Below the pieces are notes generated by a model. The model ran no database searches. It was not told the origin of the DNA and saw only the letters and a list, made by a program, of their open reading frames with translations. Of a DNA stretch of 64,000 bases, positions 16,861-26,149 are shown one piece after another; position 1 is the stretch's first letter, and the number at the start of each line of letters is the position of its first letter. This DNA is from UBA7434 sp042090785 (GTDB taxonomy: Bacteria > Pseudomonadota > Gammaproteobacteria > Pseudomonadales > UBA7434), in contig JBELIP010000001.1 of the NCBI GenBank assembly GCA_042090785.1, positions 1 through 64,000 on the forward strand, given 5' to 3'. A program made the position numbers and the translations under genes.

Positions 16861-17556
16861 TTAAAAAGAGTAAGTAACCGTAGCATAGGTTTCTGTATCG
16901 ATATCATCGCGATCGGCAGGCACTTTATCAGTGAGCTTAATATCAAGTCCCACTTTAAGCGCCAACGAGCCGGTTAATGAAGACTTTACTGACGCACCAA
17001 GGTTAGCGATAGTATTCTCATTGCCGCTTTCAATAGTGAAATACTGATTAAACTCTGCTGTTTCACTAAATTTCCAAGAATAAATTTCACCCAAGCGCAA
17101 CGTCACCTCATTTAGTTTATCGCCATTGGTCACAGCATTAATTCGATAACCCGGTCCAAGCTCTAACGTTAAGCTACGCTCATCATTATCTATCAGCTTA
17201 TAGCCATAACCAACGCCCGTTGTAGTCTGGTGGTCAAAGCCACTGAAATGATCCTCTTCATGCGTCGCTATCATATAAATAAAACTACGCTCATCTATTT
17301 TTTTATCCGACTGCAATGCAATAGCATACTTCTCGGCGGTAGTGGTTCCGCTACTGGCATTATTAAATGCCGTAAAGTTAGCCTGATGCGCCCAACCTTT
17401 ATTTTCCGATGTTAGCTTTAGCTTGGCATTAATCGTTTGCGTATCCGAATTGCCGCTTGATGTAACAAAACCTAATTCAGCATCGCCTTTAATCGGCTCA
17501 GCAAAACTTAAACCACTGGTAAGTAATGAAACACATAATAAAGAATATTTAGACAT
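16861..17556 (-). CDS. DUF481 (YdiY-like) outer-membrane beta-barrel protein
   Basis: A 231-residue exported protein with a signal peptide (1-19, SFA|EP) and a succession of amphipathic beta strands ending in the aromatic TYATVTYSF typical of outer-membrane barrels. The start of the mature part, GDAELGFVTSSGNSDTQTINAK, is the DUF481/YdiY signature. The function of the family is unknown; YdiY is associated with salt or acid stress. It is followed closely on the convergent strand by the cysteine synthase homologue and lies downstream of mscS, from which a terminator separates it. Confidence 0.85.
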   Translation of the reverse strand: MSKYSLLCVSLLTSGLSFAEPIKGDAELGFVTSSGNSDTQTINAKLKLTSENKGWAHQANFTAFNNASSGTTTAEKYAIALQSDKKIDERSFIYMIATHEEDHFSGFDHQTTTGVGYGYKLIDNDERSLTLELGPGYRINAVTNGDKLNEVTLRLGEIYSWKFSETAEFNQYFTIESGNENTIANLGASVKSSLTGSLALKVGLDIKLTDKVPADRDDIDTETYATVTYSF

Positions 17557-17629
17557 AATTTTTAAAACCCATTAGATAAACATAATTATTTAAAATATGA
17601 AAAAAGATAAAAAAATAGACAGTATAAAA

Positions 17630-17654
17630 AAAGGGCGGTAAATAACCGCCCTTT
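17630..17654 (-). terminator. Rho-independent terminator after mscS
   Basis: A perfect 10-bp stem (AAAGGGCGGT at 17630-17639 with ACCGCCCTTT at 17645-17654) and 5-base loop. On the minus strand it is followed by a run of U (the A7 at 17627-17632), directly after the mscS stop. Confidence 0.88.
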
Positions 17655-17671
17655 AACATTATAAAGTAGCG

Positions 17672-18487
17672 CTAAGCAGCTTGACTATTACTATGTACCT
17701 GCATTTGCGGATAAGGAATTTCAATACCCACTTCATCAAACCGTATTTTCACACGCTCATTAAGATCGAAGAAAACCCCCCAGTAATCCGCTGATTTAAC
17801 CCAACTGCGAAATACTAAGTTGACTGACGAATCAGCTAATTCGGATACACCAATAGTGATACCTTTAGCATGCAAAATACGACTCTCTGCATCAGCAATA
17901 GCCTTAAGCTCATCTTTAACTTGCTGTATGTTTGCATCGTACCCAACACCAATAATTAAATCTACGCGTCGCTCGGATTGCGTTGAATAATTAATGATAT
18001 TACTCCCCATAACTGAAGAGTTAGCAATAATAACCGTTTTATTATCTCCGGTATGCAATGTCGTAGCAAAAATTGCCACTTCAGAAACAATACCCGCAGC
18101 ACCAGCAACCTCAACAAAATCACCTACTTTAATCGGTCGCAATAAAATAATCATTACACCCGCAGCAAAGTTAGATAGTGTTCCTTGCAGTGCAAAACCA
18201 ACCGCTAAACCAGCCGCACCTAAAATAGCGACGACCGATGCAGTTTGTACACCTAACTGGCCTATTGCGGCAATAATGACAAAAGCAAATAATAGGTAAT
18301 AAACAATACTACCAACAAACTTAGCAACGGTTGAGTCAATATTACGCGCACTCATTGCCGACGTCATCGCTTTTGAAATAAGCCCAATAATCCATTTACC
18401 AATAATATAAATGGCTAATGCCATTATAATTTTTATTCCGTAAACAACTGCCAAATCAAGCAGCTGATCGATATTAAATTCAGACAT
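17672..18487 (-). CDS. mscS: Small-conductance mechanosensitive channel MscS
   Basis: A 271-residue inner-membrane channel that opens under membrane tension and protects cells during osmotic downshock. Three membrane helices are followed by the pore helix TM3, whose Gly/Ala-rich packing pattern is seen in VVAILGAAGLAVGFALQGTL (about 84-103), and then the beta domain (VGDFVEVAGAAGIVSEVAIF). Length and layout match E. coli MscS closely. A GGAG lies 9 bases before the ATG. It has a terminator behind it and the ompA-type gene on the same strand 54 bases behind that terminator-proximal unit's start, so the two may share transcription. Confidence 0.92.
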   Translation of the reverse strand: MSEFNIDQLLDLAVVYGIKIIMALAIYIIGKWIIGLISKAMTSAMSARNIDSTVAKFVGSIVYYLLFAFVIIAAIGQLGVQTASVVAILGAAGLAVGFALQGTLSNFAAGVMIILLRPIKVGDFVEVAGAAGIVSEVAIFATTLHTGDNKTVIIANSSVMGSNIINYSTQSERRVDLIIGVGYDANIQQVKDELKAIADAESRILHAKGITIGVSELADSSVNLVFRSWVKSADYWGVFFDLNERVKIRFDEVGIEIPYPQMQVHSNSQAA

Positions 18488-18541
18488 AAATCACTCCTCA
18501 CTACATGTATTGTTAATGCTTAAAATAAAAAAAGTTTTTAA

Positions 18542-19645
18542 CTACTCTGCGCGTCTCTCAACGGTAGCCGAAATAACAGCAACTACACGACGGTTAGCAC
18601 TTCGACCTTCGGCGGTGTCATTGTTAGCGATAGGACGCGCCTCACCATAACCAACAGCCGATACACGACTTGGCGTTACAGCAAAACTGTTGACTAACAC
18701 ATCGGCCACTGCCGCTGCACGACGCTCAGATAAGGTTTGGTTATATGCCGAGGAACCACTGCTATCAGTGTAGCCTTCAACAACAACTTCAGTTGCCGGG
18801 TATTCAATCATAAAATTAGCAACTGATTTTATTTCACTAAAATAATCGGCTGGCACTACTGAAGAGTTGTTTGCAAAGTTAACCTGCAACTCAATTTCAT
18901 GTGTTTCAGTTAAGATGATATAACAACCCTCAGCATTTACTTTAGCGCCAGCTTCGCTATTAGGACAACTATCTTTGTAATTAGCAACGCCATCATTATC
19001 ACTATCTAACGCACAACCTTGTGCATCTACGCCAACACCATCAGGGGTATCTAGGCAATTATCAAGAGCATCACTCACACCATCATTATCGCCATCTTCC
19101 GGCGCCGCCGGCGCTATTGGTGCAGATGAACCCCCCAATAAAAATTGTAGGCCAAGCGTTACAGCAAGTTCTGTTTGCGCTTCATCAAGACTCGTAACAC
19201 CACGAACGTCAGAGCGCAGCGAAACAACTTCATTAAAAGCATATTTAAAACCCACGCCATAATTAACAAAAGACTCATCACGCTTAGCCGATATTTCTTC
19301 TAGCGTATGCTCACCTGCACCAATTAACCAATATGGCGTAAAGTTGTTATCCGTCGCCACATGGTAAAGACTGTCGACACGCCATTGATCAAAATCAGCA
19401 TCGCCCGTATTCGTTTCTGTATCCCCAGCTAAATAAACCAACTCAAGCTGCCAAGGGTTATCCCATCTATACCCAGCACCAATAGACAAGAAAGATGTTT
19501 CATCTTGGTATATATAATTCCGAGCGCTATCAAATGCATAATAGCCAACACTAGGTGTTAGCGTAAATCCGGCTTCGTCTGCTAAAGCTATTGATGTGTG
19601 AGCAAGTCCAGCAGCACAGGCCATCACTAATAATTTGTTTTTCAT
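18542..19645 (-). CDS. OprF/OmpA-type outer-membrane protein
   Basis: A 367-residue protein in three parts: signal peptide (1-22, ALA|DEAG), N-terminal eight-stranded barrel (about 25-172, ending LGLQFLLGG), a linker with two calcium-binding thrombospondin-3-type repeats (DGDNDGVSDALDNC and DSDNDGVANYKDSC, about 182-230) and an OmpA peptidoglycan-binding domain (about 245-360, with VVVEGYTDSSGSSAYN and LSERRAAAV). The family ties the outer membrane to peptidoglycan and can form a low-conductance porin. A GGAG sits 7 bases before the ATG on the minus strand. The leader carries a 15-bp tandem repeat (see 19656). Confidence 0.9.
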   Translation of the reverse strand: MKNKLLVMACAAGLAHTSIALADEAGFTLTPSVGYYAFDSARNYIYQDETSFLSIGAGYRWDNPWQLELVYLAGDTETNTGDADFDQWRVDSLYHVATDNNFTPYWLIGAGEHTLEEISAKRDESFVNYGVGFKYAFNEVVSLRSDVRGVTSLDEAQTELAVTLGLQFLLGGSSAPIAPAAPEDGDNDGVSDALDNCLDTPDGVGVDAQGCALDSDNDGVANYKDSCPNSEAGAKVNAEGCYIILTETHEIELQVNFANNSSVVPADYFSEIKSVANFMIEYPATEVVVEGYTDSSGSSAYNQTLSERRAAAVADVLVNSFAVTPSRVSAVGYGEARPIANNDTAEGRSANRRVVAVISATVERRAE

Positions 19646-20052
19646 ATCATCTCCATATCAATCAGTTGTATGTCAATTAATTTCAGGTCAATCAATTTCA
19701 TGTTCAATCAGCTTCGTGTCACTTAAGAGTATGACAACATGCTATCTATAACGTCATGCATTGCTGTGGCTATTTCTATACTGAAAAGTTACATAACTTT
19801 TTGTATTGCAATTTATATAACACTTGATTGTGTCCAGCTATGTACAACTATATAACTAGACCTTATTTATTAAGGTTAATTGATCATTGAATTGAGTGCT
19901 GATAAATTCAGCGCACTAAAAAATGTAATGGTAAAAATTTATAACAAAAAAATATCTGCTATTTCAATAATACGACGGGCATTCTACAACTACTTAGAAG
20001 CAACATAGACATAAAAAAATGTAAAAATAAACAGGGCCAGATTTATTTTTAA
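19646..20052. other. Leader and upstream region of the OmpA-type gene
   Basis: A 407-base region between two minus-strand genes. It contains the ompA-type leader with tandem repeats and, at 19896-19918, an imperfect inverted repeat (AGTGC..TGA / TCA..GCACT style) followed on neither strand by a good U-run after a minus-strand stop. No open frame worth calling is present. Confidence 0.45.
19656..19716 (-). repeat. Imperfect 15-bp tandem repeat in the ompA-type leader
   Basis: Four adjacent units with the shared core TCAATYARYTT: 19656-19670, 19671-19685, 19686-19700 and 19701-19716 (the last one base longer). The array begins about 10 bases upstream of the start codon of the OmpA-type gene, just before its Shine-Dalgarno, so it is transcribed as part of the leader if the promoter is further upstream. 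Confidence 0.7.
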
Positions 20053-22665
20053 TCACTCTACATTGACGGCAGGAAAGGTAAGATTAAAAGAGGTACTTTT
20101 TCCTAATTCTGATTCGACATGAATATTACCACCATGACGTTTTACAACAGTATGTACAAAGCTAAGGCCTAAACCATAACTTTTAGCACCATAGGTTGTT
20201 CGCTGAGACTCAGAGATCGCCGACTGCAAAAGGTTTTTTTGCTTTCTCCTTGCTCGAAAATATGGCTCAAACAAATGCGGTATCAACTCGCTAGGTATAC
20301 CGCTTCCGGTATCGCTAACATCAACATGTATGCCCTGCTTCGCATATAGCTTTATAGACACACGATTATTCTTAGGCGTATGCTGAACCGCATTGTAGAG
20401 AATATTAGTCACTGCACGCTCTAACAGGTGCACATCACCCGACACCCAGCAATCTTCTGATGAGCGGTCAATACTTACCTCAACCTTTTTATTACTTGCA
20501 TAACCAAAGACCTGTGCATATGCACCATCGACTACGCCATGCATATCGACTAATTGAAAAACATCGCGATTAATATTCTCAGCTCTCGATAACTGCAAAA
20601 AATCTTCTGAATACTTTAAATTTTTTCGAGCAAAATATTCTATCTGTTGTATAAACTCATTTTCATTCTCTGAAAATTCGCCACTATTAAGCCGATAACT
20701 TTCAAGCAGCGACAACAAAGAAACAATGGGCGATCGCATATCATGTGACAAAAAGGCTAAGGCTTCGTTTTTACCACGCTCCAAATAACGTAATCTTGTC
20801 ACGTCTGTAAAAACAAATATTAATGTGTCGCTAGGATTTTTTTGATCAGCAATAATGGCCGCCTGACATAGTAAGCAACGATCATCGGAAATTTGTATCT
20901 CTTGATAAACTCGCTCTCTATCTACCATTAAGGTTCTTAGAATGCTCAGCCAAACATAGGCACTTACCGAATTTTGTAAATCAACAACTGAGCGGCCAAC
21001 AAAAGATTCAGAAAATAAACGGCAAAAGTTATCATTGGTGAAAATTATCTTACCCGCAGCATCAGCGACCATTACTGCATCTTGCAATTCAGCCATACTT
21101 TTATTCATTCGCATCTGGGCTTTTTCTGCAATATTTTTAATGGAATAAATTTCTTTAACCGTTTTTTCAACTAACTCATAAGAATCGGTAGGCGACTCAT
21201 CTACCGTGTTTAAGCCCGATAAAAGTGCCGACATAATTGGCATTAATTTATTATTTTCAACACTGCCCTCAATACGGCTTTCAATTTTTAAGCGGTACGG
21301 TGTTTTTTTAACATAAAACCCTGTAATAGCTCCCGCTTTAGAATAACGAACGCCTGGCCAAGTATGATAAAAATCCATTGGCCACTTTTCTAAAGACCAA
21401 TTATCAATAACGCCAATTTCAGCTAATTTTTTTAAATCACTCTCTACTGCTGCCAGATTTAATGAAGATGTCGGCGAGCTTTTGCGTAAAATAGATAATT
21501 CCTGCTGCAAAAAATTTAATGCAATCTCGATTCTCCGCCAACTCCATAGCGGATAAAAAATTAGCATTGCCAATACGGCAGCAATGGGAGAAAACCAATA
21601 GTTCAACCACAGTAAACTGGCAAACGTTAGGCCACTAAAACTTAATATAGAAACAAACGTCATTAACAAAAACTGCGCTGGCGCTAAATGACTAAATAAG
21701 TAGGCTAATACCGCAACAATTAATACGCTAAAAAACGCATGCAAAAAAGCATCGGGTTCACTGACATAGGCATTTAATCTAATTGCGTGGTAGGCATTGG
21801 CATTAAACTCGACACCTGGCATAGCACCTAGCGGCGTCGGCACATCATCGCCAAGACCTTTTGCCGTTGCGCCGACAAATACCCGTTTATCCTGCCACTG
21901 TTCAGCAGCCACTAAACCATCTAACACATCAATATAAGAGATTCGATAAAGCGTATTGGGCGGACCAATAAAGCGCAATAAATGATAATAATCTCTATAT
22001 ATTTCATAAGGAGAATGAGTCTCAATTAAAGGACTGCGCTTTAAAGCGCTTTGTTTACCAGTGAGACTATCGGGCGTTTCATTCAGCATATCTGTTAATG
22101 CTAAAGAAAGATGAGGCCAATAAGGCTTACCTAAACCCTCTCGTAAATACAAACCTTTAGCAACACCATTACCACTGTAATCAACATGTGCGTGCCCTAA
22201 AGCTGCAGCAGCATTAGCATAAAGAGGAATTGGCATAACCTCTCGCATTTCACTACGAAAGCTTAGCTCCTCAATAAAAACGGGCAGCACAACATTTCCA
22301 CTTAATTTAAGCGCTGCAGAAAATTGCTGATCGGGTGAAATAACATTCGTGTTTTTATCTAAGATAGCGGACTGAGGCTCGCCAAAAATAAGATCAAAAA
22401 CAATAGCATCAGCCTGACTCAAACGCGCTAATAATTGCGCATGATAACGCCTATCCCATGGCCAAGCGCCCAAACGCTCAATCGAAGCTTCATCAATAGC
22501 AACTACAACAACATCATCAGGATAAGGTAATAAATTTTTCTTTAATAAAAAATCATAGTAGGCAGTATCAATTGATGAAAACCAATTAAATATACTCGCT
22601 AGGGCTGCAATCACGCTGGTGATAGCTATTGTTACTATGGGTGATGTTTTTCTAGCCGCGCTCAT
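20053..22665 (-). CDS. CHASE2 domain sensor histidine kinase with PAS domain
   Basis: An 870-residue membrane kinase. The first helix (about 8-28) is followed by a large extracytoplasmic CHASE2 domain (about 33-300, with DDVVVVAIDEASIERLGAWPW and VFVGATAKGLGDDVPTPLG), three further helices (about 312-395), a linker, a PAS domain (about 505-610), the HisKA site FLSHDMRSP (His641), and HATPase motifs NILYNAVQH (N box, about 754), DTGSGIP (785) and GLGLSF (831). All catalytic boxes are intact. It is third in a same-strand set after the response regulator and the LysM-FecR protein, with gaps of 183 and 78 bases. CHASE2 ligands are unknown. Confidence 0.93.
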   Translation of the reverse strand: MSAARKTSPIVTIAITSVIAALASIFNWFSSIDTAYYDFLLKKNLLPYPDDVVVVAIDEASIERLGAWPWDRRYHAQLLARLSQADAIVFDLIFGEPQSAILDKNTNVISPDQQFSAALKLSGNVVLPVFIEELSFRSEMREVMPIPLYANAAAALGHAHVDYSGNGVAKGLYLREGLGKPYWPHLSLALTDMLNETPDSLTGKQSALKRSPLIETHSPYEIYRDYYHLLRFIGPPNTLYRISYIDVLDGLVAAEQWQDKRVFVGATAKGLGDDVPTPLGAMPGVEFNANAYHAIRLNAYVSEPDAFLHAFFSVLIVAVLAYLFSHLAPAQFLLMTFVSILSFSGLTFASLLWLNYWFSPIAAVLAMLIFYPLWSWRRIEIALNFLQQELSILRKSSPTSSLNLAAVESDLKKLAEIGVIDNWSLEKWPMDFYHTWPGVRYSKAGAITGFYVKKTPYRLKIESRIEGSVENNKLMPIMSALLSGLNTVDESPTDSYELVEKTVKEIYSIKNIAEKAQMRMNKSMAELQDAVMVADAAGKIIFTNDNFCRLFSESFVGRSVVDLQNSVSAYVWLSILRTLMVDRERVYQEIQISDDRCLLCQAAIIADQKNPSDTLIFVFTDVTRLRYLERGKNEALAFLSHDMRSPIVSLLSLLESYRLNSGEFSENENEFIQQIEYFARKNLKYSEDFLQLSRAENINRDVFQLVDMHGVVDGAYAQVFGYASNKKVEVSIDRSSEDCWVSGDVHLLERAVTNILYNAVQHTPKNNRVSIKLYAKQGIHVDVSDTGSGIPSELIPHLFEPYFRARRKQKNLLQSAISESQRTTYGAKSYGLGLSFVHTVVKRHGGNIHVESELGKSTSFNLTFPAVNVE

Positions 22666-22743
22666 AGTCGTTATCCAGCATCCTTGATGCTAGTCATTAT
22701 TATTAGACTGCGTATGTAAGGCATTTATTAAAATGACAATTCG

Positions 22744-24132
22744 TCACAAAATAATAAAGGCAAGAATAGTGGCAAATAGACCTATTAATATATTGTTATT
22801 GGTTTTTCGCTCAAGGTATATGGATTCACTATAATCACTATCAGGAATATCATCAGCCATCGCTTGCACTCTGACATGAACCGATGAAACGTTAGCATCT
22901 AACGGTAAACTTAAGCTTAATGCCTGTGTAGTTTGGCTCGCAATAAGACGAGAAAAATCCGCACTCTCACTCACTTCAATACGATATCGCATGGCGTCCT
23001 CAACAGCATTCCAAGTCACAAATAATCCGGCGTCGCTAAATTCTGCTTCGCTAATTTGCGGGGGGCTTAACTGCGTCTGATAACATAAACGTCGTTGGGA
23101 CTCTAACCCATTATAACCTTGAGTATCTACTGCATTGACTTTAACTTGATAACAACCATCATCTAATCCTTTAAATACATAATTAGAATCCGCCACCATT
23201 ACAGTAGAAATAACTTGGTCAACTTTGGTATTGTCAGCCATTAGTACTAAACGGTATTGCGCAGCTTCTAATGAGATTTGCCACTCGACATAACCTGGAT
23301 CAGTGCAACTACGATTCCAGCGCGGCGCCGAAAGCAACATGGTTTGCGCCGACAAACCTTGTCCGCCAATAGTGCTTACACCATGACCAGCCGTCACATT
23401 TGCACTATCGCTATGCGAGGTTACACCCACAATACCTTCAAGCACTTCACTGCGCGTTTTACCACTTTGGCCACTTTCCTGCGGTACTGAACTTGTGACA
23501 CGAAATTTTGTACCGCGAACAGCCGCAACCGCCGTTGGTGTCTTAATGCGAAACTGCGTTCTAGGCATCCGCTTTGGCACCGTTACCTGTACTTCACCAC
23601 GCGGCAAACTGACTTCAATGGATTGCGCCCTAGCCTGTTTAATTGCCGAGGAAGAATCAATTACTAACTCACTATTAGGACTCATCACAATGGTTGCGCC
23701 ATCAGCAAAACGTAATGTTGCTGAACCCTGACCAACAACAATTTTGCTACCCATTCGCAATGCTTGCCCAGCGGTCATTTCAACTGGCTTTTGATTAATC
23801 GCCGAAAAACTTACCTGACCAAATACATAAACCGCCTGAGCTGCCACTGGCGCCTGTTTCAACCATTCAACAGGTATCAGCAACAATGTCCCTGTAGAGA
23901 GTTGTTTTGGATTATCAATTCGATTGTGACTGGCCAGCTCACGCCAACATTTTTCGTGCGCCGTGTATTCCTTGCAAATCGACCAAAGCGTATCACCCGG
24001 GCGCACACTGTAACGCCAATCACTTGCCTGAGATTCGGCACTCAGTAAAGTAAACGACCCTAATAGGAATAAAAAAAGGATGACACGAACGGCGATGGCA
24101 TTAACTGAATGAGTCATTATCGTCATACACAT
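22744..24132 (-). CDS. LysM and FecR domain envelope protein
   Basis: A 462-residue protein with an N-terminal signal/anchor helix (about 13-32), a LysM peptidoglycan-binding module (about 41-87, YSVRPGDTLWSICKEY and GTLLLIP), a FecR-type domain (about 125-260, ending its core at TPTAVAAVRGTKFRV) and a Trp/Tyr-containing region resembling two fibronectin-III-like repeats (about 270-435). A C-terminal hydrophobic helix (446-462) ends right at the stop. It therefore looks like a cell-wall-binding sensor module anchored in the membrane. Its place between a response regulator and a CHASE2 kinase suggests it feeds that two-component system rather than a sigma factor. There is no ECF sigma gene nearby. 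The start among three close ATGs is uncertain. Confidence 0.88.
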   Translation of the reverse strand: MCMTIMTHSVNAIAVRVILFLFLLGSFTLLSAESQASDWRYSVRPGDTLWSICKEYTAHEKCWRELASHNRIDNPKQLSTGTLLLIPVEWLKQAPVAAQAVYVFGQVSFSAINQKPVEMTAGQALRMGSKIVVGQGSATLRFADGATIVMSPNSELVIDSSSAIKQARAQSIEVSLPRGEVQVTVPKRMPRTQFRIKTPTAVAAVRGTKFRVTSSVPQESGQSGKTRSEVLEGIVGVTSHSDSANVTAGHGVSTIGGQGLSAQTMLLSAPRWNRSCTDPGYVEWQISLEAAQYRLVLMADNTKVDQVISTVMVADSNYVFKGLDDGCYQVKVNAVDTQGYNGLESQRRLCYQTQLSPPQISEAEFSDAGLFVTWNAVEDAMRYRIEVSESADFSRLIASQTTQALSLSLPLDANVSSVHVRVQAMADDIPDSDYSESIYLERKTNNNILIGLFATILAFIIL

Positions 24133-24315
24133 AGGGGCACACTCGTTGCTAGATACAACTCAAGACAGCTCAAGGCAGCTCACTATTGAGCTTCATTGAA
24201 ATACCTTGAACTATATACAAGTACATTGAACTTCGGACAAAGACATTGAACGACTGCAATCGATATTATTCAAGAAAAATGAGATAAAAACTGTGGATTT
24301 AACTTTTTTTGGTTA

Positions 24316-25059
24316 TTATTCGACCGATACGAGCGCTTCGAGCTTTTCTAATCGGTAGCCATGCTGATAGACCGTTTTTATACAATAACCAATTTCTGGT
24401 CCTATATTTAAACTACGTCGAATTCTACTGACATGCACATCGACAGTGCGAGTATTTAATGTGGCATCTATTCCCCATACCTCACGCAGCAGATAATCCC
24501 GAGAAAGAAGCTTGCCCACGTTTTTTAACATGCAATAGGCTAACTTATAATCTTTAGGGGTTAATTTAACCAAGTCGCCATTCACCGTAACAGACTCTGA
24601 TGCCGAATCGAGCAAAATAGGGCCTAAGCTCAGGCGCGAGTCCTCTTTAGTAACGCCAGCTCGACGCGCCAAAGAATTAAGCCTCGCCAGCAATTCTGCC
24701 TTGCGTAACGGTTTAATCAAATAATCGTCGGCACCGGCCTGAAGCGCACGGACAATATCGCTTTCGGCATCTCGCTGAGTGGCAAATAAGACGGGCACAT
24801 TGGAATTAAGCTGGCCACGAACAGATGCGAGCACATCGAGCCCCTCCATATCCGGTAACTGCCAATCTAAAATGAGCAAATCGACAGGGTTATCGTTCAA
24901 TAAATGAATAAAGTCTCTACCAGTGGCGGCATGCGTAACTGCAAAACCTTCGCCTGCAAGCCAAGACTTCACCAGCTCAGCTTGAGACTGTTCATCTTCT
25001 AGATAACCGATTCTCAATGTTTTGTTTCCCTTTTTCACTTTTAACCAATTGTAATCCAT
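24316..25059 (-). CDS. OmpR/PhoB-family response regulator
   Basis: A 247-residue two-domain transcriptional regulator. The receiver has the acidic pocket YLEDE, phospho-acceptor in LLILDWQLPD (about Asp70), threonine in FATQRD and lysine in YLIKPL. A winged-helix DNA-binding domain follows (about 145-240, LTPKDYKLAYCML and VDVHVSRIRRSL). The receiver core would start near residue 15. A TTG at 25017 preceded by AAAGGG is an alternative, shorter start that would give MRIGYLEDE. The ATG at 25059 is kept because it has a purine-rich GGATGAG upstream. It is the promoter-proximal gene of the FecR/CHASE2 set and the natural partner of the CHASE2 kinase. Confidence 0.92.
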   Translation of the reverse strand: MDYNWLKVKKGNKTLRIGYLEDEQSQAELVKSWLAGEGFAVTHAATGRDFIHLLNDNPVDLLILDWQLPDMEGLDVLASVRGQLNSNVPVLFATQRDAESDIVRALQAGADDYLIKPLRKAELLARLNSLARRAGVTKEDSRLSLGPILLDSASESVTVNGDLVKLTPKDYKLAYCMLKNVGKLLSRDYLLREVWGIDATLNTRTVDVHVSRIRRSLNIGPEIGYCIKTVYQHGYRLEKLEALVSVE

Positions 25060-25346
25060 TCAGCACTCATCCGATATTGATTAAGTTGATCGTGCTAAAT
25101 GATAAAAATAGTGTATCCCAATCAGACCCTTTTTTTGGCAAAAATATCCATAACCGTCGTTTATTTACTTGCTTTATATCAGAAACTTGCCAGATCCGTT
25201 AGCAAAATCAGACACGCCCTTTCACTGAACAACTCATGGTTTTTTACATTTATTTACCCTGAAAATGCTGCATGCAATGGCCACTCAGTCGTAAAATGTC
25301 CCTGTACAGAATCTAGGCTATAAGAGTTAATATTTTAGGGCTATTA

Positions 25347-25673
25347 ATGACAAATTCAGGCTTACAGGTGAAAAGAGAGGTTAAACAGGAAGCCGTGAAA
25401 GAGGTTAATGCTCGGCGATTTCGGCGTGCAAAAGTCGCGCTAAAAGGCGCCTTAAGAATTCCAGGCCTAGGGGTCGAAATGGTTCGAACCAAAAATATAT
25501 CTGAAGGTGGAATTGGCCTAAACACATTAGGAAACTGCAACATCGAAATAGGCAGCAATGTGCAGCTGCACTTAAATGGGGTTATATCAGGTAAAGAGAG
25601 TACTCGATTAGACACTTACACCATGAGAGTCGTGCATCTAAACGGCTGTAATCTGGGTTTATCGTTTACTTAA
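25347..25673 (+). CDS. PilZ domain protein (probable c-di-GMP receptor)
   Basis: A 108-residue single PilZ domain. The c-di-GMP-binding signature is present: an arginine cluster RRFRRAKV (about 23-30, RxxxR) and NISEGGIGL (about 50-58, [D/N]xSxxG). There is no other domain, signal peptide or membrane segment, so it would act as a cytosolic adaptor whose output partner is not visible. It is divergent from the response regulator and convergent with the DUF3094 gene. The window also encodes a c-di-GMP turnover protein (36785-39295). Confidence 0.86.
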   Translation: MTNSGLQVKREVKQEAVKEVNARRFRRAKVALKGALRIPGLGVEMVRTKNISEGGIGLNTLGNCNIEIGSNVQLHLNGVISGKESTRLDTYTMRVVHLNGCNLGLSFT

Positions 25674-25707
25674 AAGACGCCTCATGCAAGCTTTTCAAAA
25701 CCGTTAG

Positions 25708-25968
25708 CTACAAAACTAACCAAGCAATTAATTGGCTTAAAAAACCCAAAACGACCACTACACCTACTAGCGCTAACATCATCCACCACGACTTAAATGG
25801 CTTTCTTTCTACTGAATGAATAGGTGATGAAAGGTATTTTTGAACACGAGCAAGATCTTCTGGCGACAATTTTGACTGCTCATCTTGCTGAGTTTTTGCT
25901 AAAAGGTCAGCAGCGCTAAGCTGTTGATCTGAATTTAAAGGCGTTTCCGTATTAGGAGAATTAGACAT
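25708..25968 (-). CDS. DUF3094 family small membrane protein
   Basis: An 86-residue protein with a polar, Asn/Gln/Ser-rich N-terminus, the conserved LSPEDLARVQKYLSSPIHSVERKPFKSW (35-61, quoted here only as the stretch starting LSPEDL and ending FKSWW) and one C-terminal membrane helix (about 62-86). This PEDxxRVxxYLxxPxHxVERKPF pattern is what I know as DUF3094, found next to various genes in Pseudomonas and relatives. Function unknown. The N-terminal 30 residues look like a lineage-specific extension. Confidence 0.75.
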   Translation of the reverse strand: MSNSPNTETPLNSDQQLSAADLLAKTQQDEQSKLSPEDLARVQKYLSSPIHSVERKPFKSWWMMLALVGVVVVLGFLSQLIAWLVL

Positions 25969-26113
25969 AGAAGTGCTGCTCTACAAAGTTAAATACATTA
26001 TTGTCGCAGACCATGATAACGCCAGATTTGCCGATAAACCAGATACTGACACCAGCATTTTAAACACCATCAAACACTCAACCTAAATATCAATTAGGCT
26101 ATAATAGTTAATA

Positions 26114-26149
26114 CATATGTTAAGCCATATGTTAAGCCATATGTTAAGC
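26114..26149. repeat. Three perfect 12-bp tandem repeats over a stop codon
   Basis: CATATGTTAAGC occurs three times without a mismatch at 26114-26125, 26126-26137 and 26138-26149. The third copy contains the TAA stop (26144-26146 on the minus strand) of the small flagellar-like gene, and each copy would provide the same stop in the same frame. The unit contains an NdeI-type CATATG palindrome. Confidence 0.9.
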
